Assembly (NCBI RefSeq): GCF_001425085.1
Contig: NZ_LMDN01000001.1
Location: 1,266,550-1,330,549 of the forward strand
Length of the DNA: 64,000 nucleotides
Source of the DNA: Leifsonia sp. Root4
Lineage (GTDB): Bacteria > Actinomycetota > Actinomycetes > Actinomycetales > Microbacteriaceae
Direction: 5' to 3'
This document shows positions 1 through 8,120 of the stretch, one piece after another (positions within the stretch are counted from its first letter, which is position 1; each line of letters starts with the position of its first letter). The notes below the pieces were generated by a model. It was not told the origin of the DNA. It did no database searches and saw only the letters and a list, made by a program, of their open reading frames with translations. Made by a program: the position numbers and the translations under genes.

Positions 1-159
1 CTCCGCCGGCTCCGTCGCGGGCGGCAGCAGCGGGCTGCGCGGTGACGCGGCCGGCGTGCGGCCGCCATTCAGCTGCGCGAGCAGCCACTCGGCGCTGCCG
101 AAGGCGGGTTCGGGCGCTCCGGCGTCACCGGGCGTCGCCTTGTCACCCTGCTCAGGCAC
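1..159 (-). CDS. partial hypothetical protein downstream of pyrE (3' end outside window)
   Basis: A GTG at 159 opens a minus-strand frame that runs 53 codons to the window edge without a stop. It overlaps the last 8 bases of pyrE, which is the usual arrangement for a coupled downstream gene. The visible part is rich in Pro, Ala and Gly, with one helix-like stretch, SAEWLLAQLNGG, in an otherwise disordered N-terminus. I do not recognise the family. Support is limited to position, frame and the absence of stops, so a spurious GC-rich frame remains possible. Confidence 0.45.
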   Translation of the reverse strand, partial: MPEQGDKATPGDAGAPEPAFGSAEWLLAQLNGGRTPAASPRSPLLPPATEPAE

Positions 160-706
160 CCGAGAGACCCAGATCGTCGAGGCCGATGGCATAGAAGTAG
201 GGGTATCCCGCTGCCTCGATCACTTCGCGGGCACCGGTGTTGCGGTCGACGACCACGGCGACGCCGGCGATGATCGCACCGACCTTCTTGAGCGCCTCGA
301 TGGCGGCCAGTGGCGAGCCGCCGGTTGTCGAGGTGTCCTCGAGCACGATCACGCGCTTGCCCTCGAGATCGGGACCTTCGACCTGGCGGCCCCGGCCGTG
401 GTCCTTGGGCTCCTTGCGCACGACGAAGGCGTCGTAGCTGGCACCGCGGGCCGCACCCTGGTGCAGAACGGCTGCGGCAATGGGGTCGGCGCCCATGGTC
501 ATGCCACCGACGGCGGCGACATCCGGAATCTCGGCGATGAGGTCGAGCATGACCTGACCGATCAGCGGCGCGACACGGTGGTCGAGGCTGACCTTGCGCA
601 GGTCGACGTAGTACGTCGCCTTCTTGCCGCTGGTCAGGGTGAAGTCACCGTGGAAGACGGCCTCGGCCGAGATGTAGTCGATAAGTTGCGCACGCACGTC
701 AGTCAC
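152..706 (-). CDS. pyrE: orotate phosphoribosyltransferase
   Basis: This cytosolic enzyme of de novo pyrimidine synthesis makes orotidine 5'-phosphate from orotate and PRPP. The 184-residue length is normal for the actinobacterial form. The PRPP-binding loop is clear as VIVLEDTSTTGGSP, and the N-terminal segment FTLTSGKKATYYVDLRKV is typical of PyrE. The start is a GTG at 706. A TAGAAT box lies only 6 bases upstream and no Shine-Dalgarno sequence is visible, so the mRNA is probably leaderless. A further frame begins inside its stop region, suggesting an operon that continues leftward. Its presence near a pyrimidine-degradation operon at 13-24 kb is probably coincidental. Confidence 0.96.
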   Translation of the reverse strand: MTDVRAQLIDYISAEAVFHGDFTLTSGKKATYYVDLRKVSLDHRVAPLIGQVMLDLIAEIPDVAAVGGMTMGADPIAAAVLHQGAARGASYDAFVVRKEPKDHGRGRQVEGPDLEGKRVIVLEDTSTTGGSPLAAIEALKKVGAIIAGVAVVVDRNTGAREVIEAAGYPYFYAIGLDDLGLSGA

Positions 707-712
707 CCCCCG

Positions 713-718
713 ATTCTA
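713..718 (-). promoter_or_regulatory. -10 box of a leaderless pyrE promoter
   Basis: TAGAAT on the minus strand ends 6 bases before the GTG start of pyrE. This places the transcription start at or next to the start codon. No ribosome binding site is visible. Confidence 0.5.
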
Positions 719-774
719 CGCGGACGAGCCGGAGCGGCGTGAAAGCCTCCCGACCGGAGTTCGGCACGGGCACG

Positions 775-2133
775 TCAGTTGCCGACCACGAACGACATGG
801 CAACACCGACGGCGATCGCGACGACCATGTAGGCGAGGTTCGGGATCTGGAAGGAGTGGTCGAAGACGAACCTGCCCATCTTCGTCGTTCCGGTCTGGTC
901 GAAGGCCACCGTCGCCACCTGGCTGCCGTTCGCCGGCAGGATGTACATGCCCATCGCGGCTGGCCAGAGTCCGGCCAGCAACGGGGCGGGCAGCCCGATG
1001 GCGATACCGATCGGCACAATGGCGTTGGTCGCGCTCGACTGGCTGGTCGTGAGCATCGCGACCGCGGCGAGCGCGAGCGCGAACAGCAGCGCCCCGAAGA
1101 AGGCCGAGGAGTTGGAGACCACCGCGCCGAGACCGTCGACGATCAGGGTGTTGTTGTTGGCGACGAAGGTGTTGGCGAGCCAGGCGATTCCGAAGAGGGC
1201 GAAGGCGCCGACCATGCCGGCGGGGAACGTCGACTGCTTGGGCACATCCGCGGCCTTGACCTTGCAGGTGAGGAAGATCAGGGCGGCGATCACGCCCATG
1301 ACGACCTCGATGATGATCGTGACCGAGACGCGGACGGGGTCGCCGTCGACATCCGTGCCGATGATCGGCCGCAGACCCTCGAAGAGTCCGGTGAGCACGA
1401 TGATGCCGACGCCGATCAGGAACAGGGACGCCGAGAGCGCCGCCGTCTTCGGCAGTTTCACCTCTGAATCCTGCTCGGCCGGCGGCTTGATCGCGTGCGC
1501 GGCGAGGCGGCGCTGGAATTCGGGGTCGTCTTCGAGGTTCTTGCCCCAGCGCACCATGACGAGGCAGGCCACGAACAGGCCCGCGATGGATGCCGGCCAC
1601 ATGATGAGCAGCAGCATGCCGAGGTCGAAGCCGCTCGGGGCGAGCAGGACGACCATGGAGGCGGTGGCCGCCGAGACCGGGCTGCAGAGGATGCCGACCT
1701 GGGAGGCGACGGCCGCGACAGAGAGCGAGCGCTCCGGACGGATCTTCTGCTGGTACGAGACGTCGTAGATCACGGGCAACAGTGGGTAGAAGATGTTGCC
1801 GGTTCCGGCTCCGACGGTGAAGAGGAACGACATCGCCGGCGCCAGGAAGACGACGCTCTTCGGGCGTTGTTTGATCACCTTCGCGGCGATCGAGACCATC
1901 CAGTCAATGCCGCCGGCCGCCTGCATGACGGATGCCGCGGTGATGACCGTGAGCACGATGAACACCGCGTCGACGGGCGCATTGCCCGGCGCCGTCTGGA
2001 AGACGAACAACAACACCGCGACGCCGACGAGGCCCCACACGCCGAGTCCGATTCCGCTCGTGCGGGTGCCCATGTAGATGGCACCGATGACGACCAGTAG
2101 CTGGAGGACGAGGATGACGACGCTGTCGTTCAT
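775..2133 (-). CDS. Dcu-type C4-dicarboxylate/aspartate transporter
   Basis: This 452-residue polytopic inner-membrane protein resembles the DcuA/DcuB family, which exchanges or imports fumarate, succinate, malate and aspartate. Family-like features are the N-terminal segment GIGLGVWGLVGV, the loop VGAGTGNIFYPLLPVIYD, and hydrophobic segments throughout the length. The ATG at 2133 overlaps the stop of the upstream S51 peptidase as ATGA, so the two are translationally coupled. The open frame continues upstream of 2133, but that part shadows the peptidase gene. With a peptidase that classically cleaves Asp-X dipeptides, the pair suggests aspartate or aspartyl-peptide use. Dcu carriers are best known under anaerobic conditions, but nothing here shows oxygen control. 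Confidence 0.88.
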   Translation of the reverse strand: MNDSVVILVLQLLVVIGAIYMGTRTSGIGLGVWGLVGVAVLLFVFQTAPGNAPVDAVFIVLTVITAASVMQAAGGIDWMVSIAAKVIKQRPKSVVFLAPAMSFLFTVGAGTGNIFYPLLPVIYDVSYQQKIRPERSLSVAAVASQVGILCSPVSAATASMVVLLAPSGFDLGMLLLIMWPASIAGLFVACLVMVRWGKNLEDDPEFQRRLAAHAIKPPAEQDSEVKLPKTAALSASLFLIGVGIIVLTGLFEGLRPIIGTDVDGDPVRVSVTIIIEVVMGVIAALIFLTCKVKAADVPKQSTFPAGMVGAFALFGIAWLANTFVANNNTLIVDGLGAVVSNSSAFFGALLFALALAAVAMLTTSQSSATNAIVPIGIAIGLPAPLLAGLWPAAMGMYILPANGSQVATVAFDQTGTTKMGRFVFDHSFQIPNLAYMVVAIAVGVAMSFVVGN

Positions 2134-2878
2134 GCGGTGTGACCCTGCGCGATCCGGCCGGCGGCCTCCGCCGAGTCGAGCATGACCAGTGGGAGCGGCG
2201 TCTCGACGATCGCGCCGTTGACCGCTTCGACGGTGAGCGCGAGCCCGCCCTCGACCGGGCTGATCGCCCGCACGAACTCCTGGTTGTGGAAGTGCACGGA
2301 CTGCAGGTTGCCGACCGCGTGCCCCGGGCCGAGCTGGCCGCTCTTCAGCGCCGCGTGGTAGGCGGCTGGCGCTGATCTTCGGCGTCGTAGTGCGGCGAGA
2401 AGCTGCCGGGGAGGAAGCCGAGGCTCTCGGGCAGCACCTGCAGGGTCGGCCCGTAGCTGTCGGTGGTCCCGCCCTCGAACCAGCAGATGCCGCCGGCGCT
2501 GCCACCGGTGAAGACGACGTTCGAGGCCGGGTCTTCCCACATCTCGCGCATGATGACGTCGAGGCCCTGGCGCTTCCAGACGTCGAGCATGTTGGCGGTG
2601 TTGCCGCCGCCGACGTGGATCACGTCGAAGTCGCGCACGAAGCCGGCCAGGTCGTCCATCGGCCGGTGGAACAAGGGCAGGTGGTGCGGGGCGCAGCGGT
2701 CGGAATCGTACGTCTGGTAGAAACTCAGGATGTAGGCAGGGTCATCTCCGGTCGCCGTTCCCACGAAGAGCACCCGCGGGCGCTCCGTGCCGGTGAGCCG
2801 CAGAATGTACTCGTGCGTCGGATCGGTGCGCCGATCCATCAGTGCCTTGCCAGCCCCGGATGCCACGACGTGCGCCAT
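2130..2878 (-). pseudogene. peptidase S51 (dipeptidase E/cyanophycinase-like), frameshifted
   Basis: The N-terminal part (frame from 2878) has the S51 marks GGGNTANML and GGSAGGICWFEGG, the latter carrying the likely nucleophilic Ser. Homology-like sequence continues in another frame from about residue 170 (AAYHAALKSGQLGPG to the end). Restoring one base near 2366-2371 joins both parts into about 249 residues, the normal length for the family. The original product would be a cytosolic serine peptidase acting on aspartyl dipeptides or similar substrates. It precedes and overlaps the Dcu transporter gene. A GAGGGGGAC ribosome binding site stands before the ATG. Either the gene is inactivated or the base is a sequencing error; both halves look well conserved, so an error or a very recent mutation is likely. 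Confidence 0.85.
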
Positions 2879-3015
2879 CAGATGTCCCCCTCGATCGCGA
2901 AGGGCCCATGATTCGGCCCGTCGGCATCACGCTATCGGCGGCGGACTGCGAGGGGCAAGGATTTTCCGCACATCACCGGTGCCGGCCGCGCCGCCGAGCG
3001 GGCAGGGGCGACGGC

Positions 3016-3138
3016 TCAGTAAATACGCACGTGCTTGCGCTCGGCGATGCGGCCGTAGCCGTCGCGGGAGACGAGCACGATGCTGCCGATGGCGGCCAGT
3101 ACTGCGGTGGCGACGAGCGCTGCGATGAGAACGAACAT
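3016..3138 (-). CDS. 40-residue single-pass membrane protein
   Basis: A short frame encodes one strong transmembrane helix (about residues 2-24, Val/Ala/Leu/Ile-rich) followed by a basic tail containing RDGYGRIAERKH. An AAAGG ribosome binding site lies 8-9 bases before the ATG. Similar tiny proteins with a helix and an R-D-G-Y-x-R tail occur widely in actinobacteria, as far as I recall, without known function. It diverges from the LysR gene at 3268, and two palindromes lie between them, so LysR control is plausible. It is too short for homology to be certain by eye. Confidence 0.55.
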   Translation of the reverse strand: MFVLIAALVATAVLAAIGSIVLVSRDGYGRIAERKHVRIY

Positions 3139-3193
3139 GGTGAGACCTTTCGGCACGGGATGACGGTGAACGCGCGCGCCGTTGCGTGGTTGC

Positions 3194-3208
3194 TGTACCT
3201 CAAGTACA
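3194..3208. promoter_or_regulatory. palindrome TGTAC-N5-GTACA upstream of lysR-type gene
   Basis: A 5+5 base perfect dyad lies in the 129-base divergent region between the small membrane protein and the LysR regulator. It is a candidate operator or part of the small gene's promoter region. Confidence 0.35.
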
Positions 3209-3220
3209 CCGCGCGTAATC

Positions 3221-3247
3221 GTGCAGAACAAGCGAATGTTTCTGCAC
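3221..3247. promoter_or_regulatory. LysR-type operator candidate
   Basis: GTGCAGAA and TTCTGCAC form 8-base perfect arms around an 11-base centre. The site lies just upstream of the LysR start and its -10 box, where an autoregulating LysR protein usually binds. Confidence 0.45.
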
Positions 3248-3255
3248 TGACGCTG

Positions 3256-3261
3256 TAGCTT
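3256..3261 (+). promoter_or_regulatory. -10 box of a leaderless LysR-gene promoter
   Basis: TAGCTT ends 6 bases before the ATG at 3268, and there is no Shine-Dalgarno sequence. This is the leaderless pattern seen at many genes of the window. Confidence 0.45.
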
Positions 3262-3267
3262 TGCTTC

Positions 3268-4179
3268 ATGGATGTGCGCCGACTCGACCTGCTGCGCGAG
3301 CTCTCTGAGCGCGGCAGCATCACGGCCGTCGCCGCGGCGACGCACCGCACGCCCTCCGCCGTGTCGCAGCAGCTCAAGAAGCTCGAACGCGAGGTGGGCG
3401 TTCCGCTCACCGAACGCTCCGGCCGCGGGCTCACCCTGACCAGCGCCGGAATCGCGCTGGCCCGGAGTGCGGGCGACGTCGCCGTCGCCCTGGCGAAGGC
3501 CGGCGCGCTCTGGGACGAGTTCCGCAACCACCCGAGTGGCGAGGTGAGCCTCGTCACCTTTCCGACCGCCGGGCAGATGCTGCTGCCGGGCACCCTCGCC
3601 GCGCTCCCCGACGGTCTCGTGCTGCGCTGCACCGACCTCGACCCGGAGCAGGCCGATTTCCCCGCGCTCACCGCCGATCACGACATCGTGCTGGCCCATG
3701 CCATGCCCGGCCAGCAGAGCTGGGGCGGCCGCGGGCTGCGCGTCATCCCGCTCATGACCGAACCGCTCGACGTCGGGCTCCCGCTCGGGCACCGCCTCGC
3801 CGGCCGCAGCTTCGTGGCCCCGGCGGATGTCGTCGACGAGGAGTGGATCGGCGTTCCGACCGGCTTCCCCTTCGAACGCATCCTGCACGAGATCGAGCAG
3901 CAGACCGGCCGACGGGCCACGGTCACGCAGCGCTTCTCCGACATGCGCGTCGTCGAGGCGTTCATCACGGCCGGCCTCGGCATCGCCCTCGTGCCCCGCT
4001 ATACCTCGAGCGGGCGCGACGGCGTCGTGCTCAAGCCGTTGCGCGGGGTGGAGTCGACGCGCCAGGTGGTGGCGCTGATGCGGCCGGATGTCGCCGAGCG
4101 CCTCGCCGTGCGCACCGTGCTCGCCGCGCTGCAGGCTCAGGCCGCGCAGGTGCAGGCCGCGCATGACGCCGCGCAGTAG
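3268..4179 (+). CDS. LysR-family transcriptional regulator
   Basis: This 303-residue protein has an N-terminal winged HTH (about residues 1-62, with SITAVAAATHRTPSAVSQQL as recognition region) and a substrate-binding-protein-like effector domain from about residue 90 to 295. The overall length and layout are standard for LysR regulators. The effector is unknown. It is transcribed divergently from a 40-residue membrane protein, and palindromes between them suggest mutual or autogenous control. The 3' end faces the HAAS/PadR operon across a long palindromic element (4201-4294), so transcription units converge there. No transporter or enzyme stands next to it that would hint at its regulon. Confidence 0.92.
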   Translation: MDVRRLDLLRELSERGSITAVAAATHRTPSAVSQQLKKLEREVGVPLTERSGRGLTLTSAGIALARSAGDVAVALAKAGALWDEFRNHPSGEVSLVTFPTAGQMLLPGTLAALPDGLVLRCTDLDPEQADFPALTADHDIVLAHAMPGQQSWGGRGLRVIPLMTEPLDVGLPLGHRLAGRSFVAPADVVDEEWIGVPTGFPFERILHEIEQQTGRRATVTQRFSDMRVVEAFITAGLGIALVPRYTSSGRDGVVLKPLRGVESTRQVVALMRPDVAERLAVRTVLAALQAQAAQVQAAHDAAQ

Positions 4180-4200
4180 CGGCCCAGAAGTCGGTCAGCG

Positions 4201-4294
4201 GATGCAGCCGGTCCGCGGATGAGGCGCGCGACACGCCGCAGTTCCGGCCGGATTCGGGGCGCCGCGGCCGTCGCATCCGCGGACTGGCTGCATC
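4201..4294. repeat. palindromic element family A, copy 1
   Basis: Two 21-base arms (4201-4221 and 4274-4294) pair at 20 of 21 positions, and an inner segment contains GCGACACGCCG. The same architecture recurs at 26030-26111 and, inverted, at 37702-37789. This copy lies between convergent genes and covers the HAAS stop codon, so its hairpin may act as a bidirectional terminator. There is no T-tract. Confidence 0.75.
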
Positions 4295-4907
4295 AGGCGC
4301 GCGCGGCCCAGCTGCGGCGCGCAAGCACGAGCAGCCAGATGCCGACCATGAGCTGCACAGCGGCAATGAGAACGATTCCGTTCCACAACACCATGGTGGG
4401 TGAGATTGCTGACTGCGGGTTGGCCGCACCTGCTTCGCCGGACGGGTCGAGACCGAGTCTCACAGCGACGAGGACGAGCGCCAACGCCAGAGCCGTGCCG
4501 ACAGGAAGCAGCGTGGCGATCAACTTCTGGCGAGTGGTCCACACCGTCGAGATCCACACCAGCACATAGCCGACGACCGCGCCCAGAATGGGCACGAGCG
4601 CCCCACCGATCATGACGAGCACGGCGGCGACGATCGCGAGCCCGGCCGGTTCGGGGCGGCGGGCGCGCGGAGTGCCGTCCGGCGATACCTCCGCCGCGAC
4701 GGGGACCGCCCGAGCTTCGGCGGCGATGAAGTCGGGGTCGCCGAGTTCGCGGATGCGGGCGGCGACGGCATCCGCGTCACGGCCGATGAGCACCTCGCGC
4801 ACCCCGGAGAGGATGTCCGCCCGTGTCGACGCGTCGATGCCGGCGAGTGCCGCGTCCAAGCGGTCCAGGTAGTCCCGTGCGGCAGGCGCGAGGGTGGCGT
4901 CAGTCAT
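4293..4907 (-). CDS. HAAS-domain membrane protein (PadR partner)
   Basis: The 204-residue protein has a soluble N-terminal domain (about residues 1-75) rich in Asp, Ala and Arg with ARDYLDRLDAALAG and RIRELGDPDFIAAEA. This matches the HAAS signalling domain that commonly precedes membrane segments. About four hydrophobic helices follow. The start ATG at 4907 overlaps the end of the PadR gene by 8 bases, so translation is coupled. PadR-HAAS pairs are common in Gram-positive bacteria. The role is likely envelope or stress signalling, but no ligand can be named. Confidence 0.82.
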   Translation of the reverse strand: MTDATLAPAARDYLDRLDAALAGIDASTRADILSGVREVLIGRDADAVAARIRELGDPDFIAAEARAVPVAAEVSPDGTPRARRPEPAGLAIVAAVLVMIGGALVPILGAVVGYVLVWISTVWTTRQKLIATLLPVGTALALALVLVAVRLGLDPSGEAGAANPQSAISPTMVLWNGIVLIAAVQLMVGIWLLVLARRSWAARA

Positions 4908-5238
4908 GGGAGTCGTCCTTTCCGACGAGCTGGAGCACGGTGGCCGAGAACGGGGCCCATTGCTGCTGGAAGGCGCGCAGGCGGCCGCGGCCGGCATCCG
5001 TCAGCTCGTAGAACTTGCGCACAGGGCCGGCGGGTGACGCCTCGTCGAAGCTGCTGACGAGGCCTTGGGCGCGCAGCCGACCGAGGATCGGGTAGAGCGT
5101 GCCGATGCTTGCGATCATGCCGTGCGAGACGAGCTGTTCGGAGAGTTGCCAGCCGTACATAGGCTCGCGCGCGAGGAGGCCGAGCACGCACGGCTCGACC
5201 ACGCCTTTGCGGAGCTGAGCCCCGACGTCGTCACTCAT
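4900..5238 (-). CDS. PadR-family transcriptional regulator
   Basis: This 112-residue winged-HTH protein carries the PadR hallmarks GVVEPCVLGLLAREPMYGWQ, IGTLYPILGRL and RKFYELTDAGRGRL. It is the short form of the family. It is cotranscribed with the HAAS membrane protein, which it overlaps by 8 bases. A near-perfect 18-base palindrome centred on CTTGCAAG covers its own -10 box (5246-5251), so it most likely represses its own operon. The start ATG has no Shine-Dalgarno sequence and lies 7 bases from the -10 box, consistent with leaderless translation. Confidence 0.93.
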   Translation of the reverse strand: MSDDVGAQLRKGVVEPCVLGLLAREPMYGWQLSEQLVSHGMIASIGTLYPILGRLRAQGLVSSFDEASPAGPVRKFYELTDAGRGRLRAFQQQWAPFSATVLQLVGKDDSHD

Positions 5239-5245
5239 GCATCAC

Positions 5246-5264
5246 AAGATACTTGCAAGCATCT
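5246..5264 (-). promoter_or_regulatory. PadR autoregulatory operator over a leaderless promoter
   Basis: AGATACTTGCAAGCATCT (5247-5264) reads almost the same on both strands, with CTTGCAAG as a perfect core. The overlapping minus-strand hexamer TATCTT (5246-5251) lies 7 bases before the PadR start. The overlap implies repression by occlusion. Confidence 0.6.
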
Positions 5265-5287
5265 GCTTGTCTCGCGACTCCAGCCAC

Positions 5288-5342
5288 GAGATGTCACAGA
5301 TGGCCCCTTGAGCACGCGCGAAGGGGCCATCTGTGACATCTC
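5288..5342. repeat. palindromic element family B, copy 1
   Basis: Perfect 22-base arms (5288-5309 and 5321-5342) flank an 11-base loop. A related element is at 60471-60525, sharing the GGCCCCTTGAGC core, a CGCGC loop and the outer GAG...CTC and GTGGCC sequences. This copy lies between the divergent PadR and enoyl-CoA hydratase genes, so it is not simply a terminator. Confidence 0.75.
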
Positions 5343-5402
5343 GCGTGGCCTGCGGCTGGCGGAATGCATGGGAGGGGCGCTGGCGCACGCGGGGCGGCTC
5401 CG

Positions 5403-5408
5403 TAGACT
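5403..5408 (+). promoter_or_regulatory. -10 box of a leaderless enoyl-CoA hydratase promoter
   Basis: TAGACT ends 6 bases before the ATG at 5415, and no ribosome binding site is visible. Confidence 0.5.
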
Positions 5409-5414
5409 GCAGCC

Positions 5415-6197
5415 ATGAGCGACAGCATCCTGTTCACGGTGAGCGATGGGCTCGCCCACGTGACCCTCAACCGCCCGGAGCGTCTCAACGCCATCGATGC
5501 GGATGCCGCGTACCGCTGGCGTGCGATCGCCACCGAGATCGCCGAGCGAGCCGACATCCGCGCCGTGCTGTTCGATGCCCGTGGCCGCGCATTCTGCGCC
5601 GGCGGCGACGTCCTCGCCATGGCGGCTCTCGGCTCCGCCGAGGTCAGCGCCGGCGAGGCGGTGCGGGAGCTCGCCGATGTGATCCACGACGGCCATCGCC
5701 TGCTGCGGGGCAGTGCGACACCGATCGTGGCGGCGGTGCAGGGCGCCGTCGCGGGTGGCGGCCTCGGCTTCATGCTCGTCGCCGACGTCATCGTCGCCTC
5801 GGAGGCGGCGAGCTTCGCCAGCAAGTACGCCGACATCGCGCTCACCCCCGACTGCGGCGTGAGCACGCTGCTGCCCGAGGCCATCGGCAGCCGGCGCGCA
5901 CTCGAGCTTCTGCTGACACCGCGCACGCTCTCCGCCGCCGAGGCGCTCGACTGGGGCCTCGTCACCGAGCTCACGGCCCCGGATGCCGTCGCCGACCGCG
6001 CCGCCGCGATCGCCGCGCACTGGGTGCAGGGCCCGTCCACCGCATACGGGCAGGCCAAGCGCCTCGTGCACGCCGGGCGCACCCGCTCGTTCCAGGACTC
6101 CCTCGACGACGAGGCCGTGACCATCGGCGTCGCATTCGACAGCGCGGAGGCGCGTGCCCGCGTGAGCGCCTTCTCGGCTCGAACCTCCTCGCGCTGA
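5415..6197 (+). CDS. enoyl-CoA hydratase/isomerase family protein
   Basis: This 260-residue crotonase-fold protein probably hydrates or isomerises an acyl-CoA ester in the cytosol. The first oxyanion-hole segment is FDARGRAFCAGGDVLAMA and the second is QGAVAGGGLGFMLVADVIVA. At the usual second catalytic site it has ALTPDCGVSTLL with Asp rather than Glu, so the reaction (hydratase, isomerase or other) cannot be fixed. The gene stands alone with a probable leaderless promoter. A second, different enoyl-CoA hydratase in the window (46016-46798) belongs to the sugar-acid cluster. The substrate is unknown. Confidence 0.88.
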   Translation: MSDSILFTVSDGLAHVTLNRPERLNAIDADAAYRWRAIATEIAERADIRAVLFDARGRAFCAGGDVLAMAALGSAEVSAGEAVRELADVIHDGHRLLRGSATPIVAAVQGAVAGGGLGFMLVADVIVASEAASFASKYADIALTPDCGVSTLLPEAIGSRRALELLLTPRTLSAAEALDWGLVTELTAPDAVADRAAAIAAHWVQGPSTAYGQAKRLVHAGRTRSFQDSLDDEAVTIGVAFDSAEARARVSAFSARTSSR

Positions 6198-6227
6198 GCT
6201 CGGCGGCATCCGCTCGCGCATGGGCGC

Positions 6228-6308
6228 GCGCTCGGCCGGAGATCCGGCAGACACACCGTCGGGCCGGCCGGCGACTGCGGCGCGCCGCCCGAAACACCGG
6301 CCGAGCGC
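6228..6308. repeat. inverted repeat between enoyl-CoA hydratase and dGTPase genes
   Basis: GCGCTCGGCCGG (6228-6239) and CCGGCCGAGCGC (6297-6308) are perfect 12-base arms separated by 57 bases that contain a further short dyad. It lies downstream of the hydratase gene and may help terminate its transcript. It is not obviously homologous to families A or B. Confidence 0.5.
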
Positions 6309-6351
6309 ACGCGCTTCCGCGCACCGCCCGGCGGAGCTGAGCGCGGCTCGG

Positions 6352-6357
6352 TAGGCT
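6352..6357 (+). promoter_or_regulatory. -10 box upstream of dgt
   Basis: TAGGCT ends 9 bases before the ATG at 6367. No clear Shine-Dalgarno sequence lies between them, so the mRNA has at most a very short leader. Confidence 0.45.
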
Positions 6358-6366
6358 GAGCGCACC

Positions 6367-7932
6367 ATGCAGAACTTTGCGCGATCCCACACCGGCGGCG
6401 GGCGCGACCGCGCCATCCCGGAGCCCACAACCGGCGGCGCAGCCGGCGAAGACGAGTTCCGCGTCGACGTCGAGCGCATCCGTTTCTCGCCCTACTTCTC
6501 GCGGCTCTCTGCCGTCACGCAGGTGATCCCGCAGGCCGGCTCCGGCACGACGGTGCACAACCGCCTCACCCACTCGCTCAAGGTCTCGGCCGTCGCCCGC
6601 TCCATCGCCGTCGGCTTCCGCGATGCCCCGGAGGCCGCCCGCCAGATCGTCGCCGACCTCGGCGGCTGCGACCCCGTCGTCGTACAGGCCGCCGCCGCGG
6701 CGCACGACCTCGGACACCCACCGTTCGGCCACCTCGGCGAGCAGGTGCTCGACCGCGTCGCCCGCAGCAGGCTCGGCCTGCCGGACGGCTTCGAGGGCAA
6801 CGCGCAGACGTTCCGCATCCTGACCGCGCTCGACAGCTGCGACGCCACGGCGCGCGGCCTCAACCTGACCAAGGCCGTGCGCGCCGCCGTACTCAAGTAC
6901 CCGTGGACCCGCAACGAGTGGCGCTCCCTACCGCCGCAGCCCGCGGAACGGCTGCCGCGCGGGGTCGGCCCCGACTCGGCATCCGGGGCACTCAAATTCT
7001 CGGCCTACTCGATCGACGCACTCGAGATGGCCAACGTGCTCTCGGCCTTCCCCGCGATCGGCCGGCACCAGCAGACCCTCGAATGCTCGGTGATGGACAT
7101 CGCCGACGACATCGCCTACTCGGTGCACGACCTCGACGACTTCTACCGGGCGGGCGTGCTGCAGTTCACGGCGGTCTCGGCAGAGCTGAACGGCTGGCTG
7201 CAGGCGCAGAGTGCGCTCGCCGCGCTCACCACCGGCGAGCTCATGGCCGGCGTCGCGCTGCGCCGCCCGGGCTACGCGCTCGAGGCGGCCTGGCGGCACA
7301 CCTACGCCAAGGACTCCTGGATCGCCAACGCCGAGGCATTCCGCGCCTCCGTCGTGCGCGTGACCTACGACCTCGTCGAGGGACTGCTGACAATCCCCTA
7401 CGACGGCGGCCTTGAGGCCGACCGCGCCGTCGCAGCCTTCACCCGGCGCTGGATCGACCGCCTCAAGGGCTCAATCCGGGTGGAGCGCACGCCGAACGTG
7501 CGCAGCGGCCACGTCCGCCTCGGCAGCGACGCCTGGCACGACGTCGTCGTGCTCAAGTTCGTGCACACCCGCTTCGTGCTCGACCGCAGCGACCTCGCCG
7601 TCTACCAGCGCGGCCAGGCCCGCGTGCTCGAGACGCTCGCCGACGGCTTCCACCTCTGGCTGAACGACGCGGATGACGCGGCCCGCGCCCCCCGCCGGCT
7701 CATCGACTCGATCGAAGCCGCCACCGCCGAGTACCGGGAGCTGCGCAACAACGCCCCGGAGTACTTCGCCGCCGTCGGTGCCGGCACGAGCGACCACGAC
7801 ATCGCGCGCTTCGGCCGCTCCCGTGCCGTCGTCGACTACATCGCCTCGTTCACCGACGCCCAGGCGATGTCGGTCGCCGCGCTCATCAGCGGCACCTCGG
7901 ACAACCTCTGGGAGTCCGGCCGCAGCCTGTAG
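6367..7932 (+). CDS. dgt: deoxyguanosinetriphosphate triphosphohydrolase-like protein
   Basis: This 521-residue HD-domain protein probably hydrolyses dNTPs (dGTP in the founding member) to the nucleoside and triphosphate. The metal-binding set appears as HNRLTHSLKVSAVAR and AAAAHDLGHPPFGHLGE, with EGNAQT and later IADDIAYSVHDLDD completing the HD site. The start at 6367 gives an Arg/Gly-rich N-terminal extension before the conserved RIRFSPYFSRL. Its length fits the larger actinobacterial form. It appears to be monocistronic. Family members differ in nucleotide preference and many need an activating nucleotide, so the exact substrate is inferred from the family. Confidence 0.93.
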   Translation: MQNFARSHTGGGRDRAIPEPTTGGAAGEDEFRVDVERIRFSPYFSRLSAVTQVIPQAGSGTTVHNRLTHSLKVSAVARSIAVGFRDAPEAARQIVADLGGCDPVVVQAAAAAHDLGHPPFGHLGEQVLDRVARSRLGLPDGFEGNAQTFRILTALDSCDATARGLNLTKAVRAAVLKYPWTRNEWRSLPPQPAERLPRGVGPDSASGALKFSAYSIDALEMANVLSAFPAIGRHQQTLECSVMDIADDIAYSVHDLDDFYRAGVLQFTAVSAELNGWLQAQSALAALTTGELMAGVALRRPGYALEAAWRHTYAKDSWIANAEAFRASVVRVTYDLVEGLLTIPYDGGLEADRAVAAFTRRWIDRLKGSIRVERTPNVRSGHVRLGSDAWHDVVVLKFVHTRFVLDRSDLAVYQRGQARVLETLADGFHLWLNDADDAARAPRRLIDSIEAATAEYRELRNNAPEYFAAVGAGTSDHDIARFGRSRAVVDYIASFTDAQAMSVAALISGTSDNLWESGRSL

Positions 7933-7937
7933 CGCCG

Positions 7938-8032
7938 ACCGATTTCGACAGGCTCAATCAACGGGTGGCACGCTGGTTGAGCGTGTCGAAACCGCGCGGT
8001 TCCGGCGGGAGGCCCGTTGGTTGAGCCTGTCG
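7938..8032. repeat. REP-like repeats (TTTCGACAGGCTCAA type), three arms
   Basis: TTTCGACAGGCTCAATCA faces GGTTGAGCGTGTCGAAA about 30 bases on, and GGTTGAGCCTGTCGAAA follows at about 8014-8032. These arms form alternative hairpins after dgt. The element belongs to the most abundant repeat of the window (also 13.4, 16.6 and 20.8 kb). The 361 bases from 7933 to 8293 hold this element, a GNAT gene remnant and the promoter of the next gene. Confidence 0.7.
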
Positions 8033-8120
8033 AAACCGGGCTGCGTCGCAAAACCCGGCAAGCATCGGTCGCTGTTCCTGAGGCTGCCTGATTGTGGGCT
8101 GCCGGCTTCCGCGACGCTGC

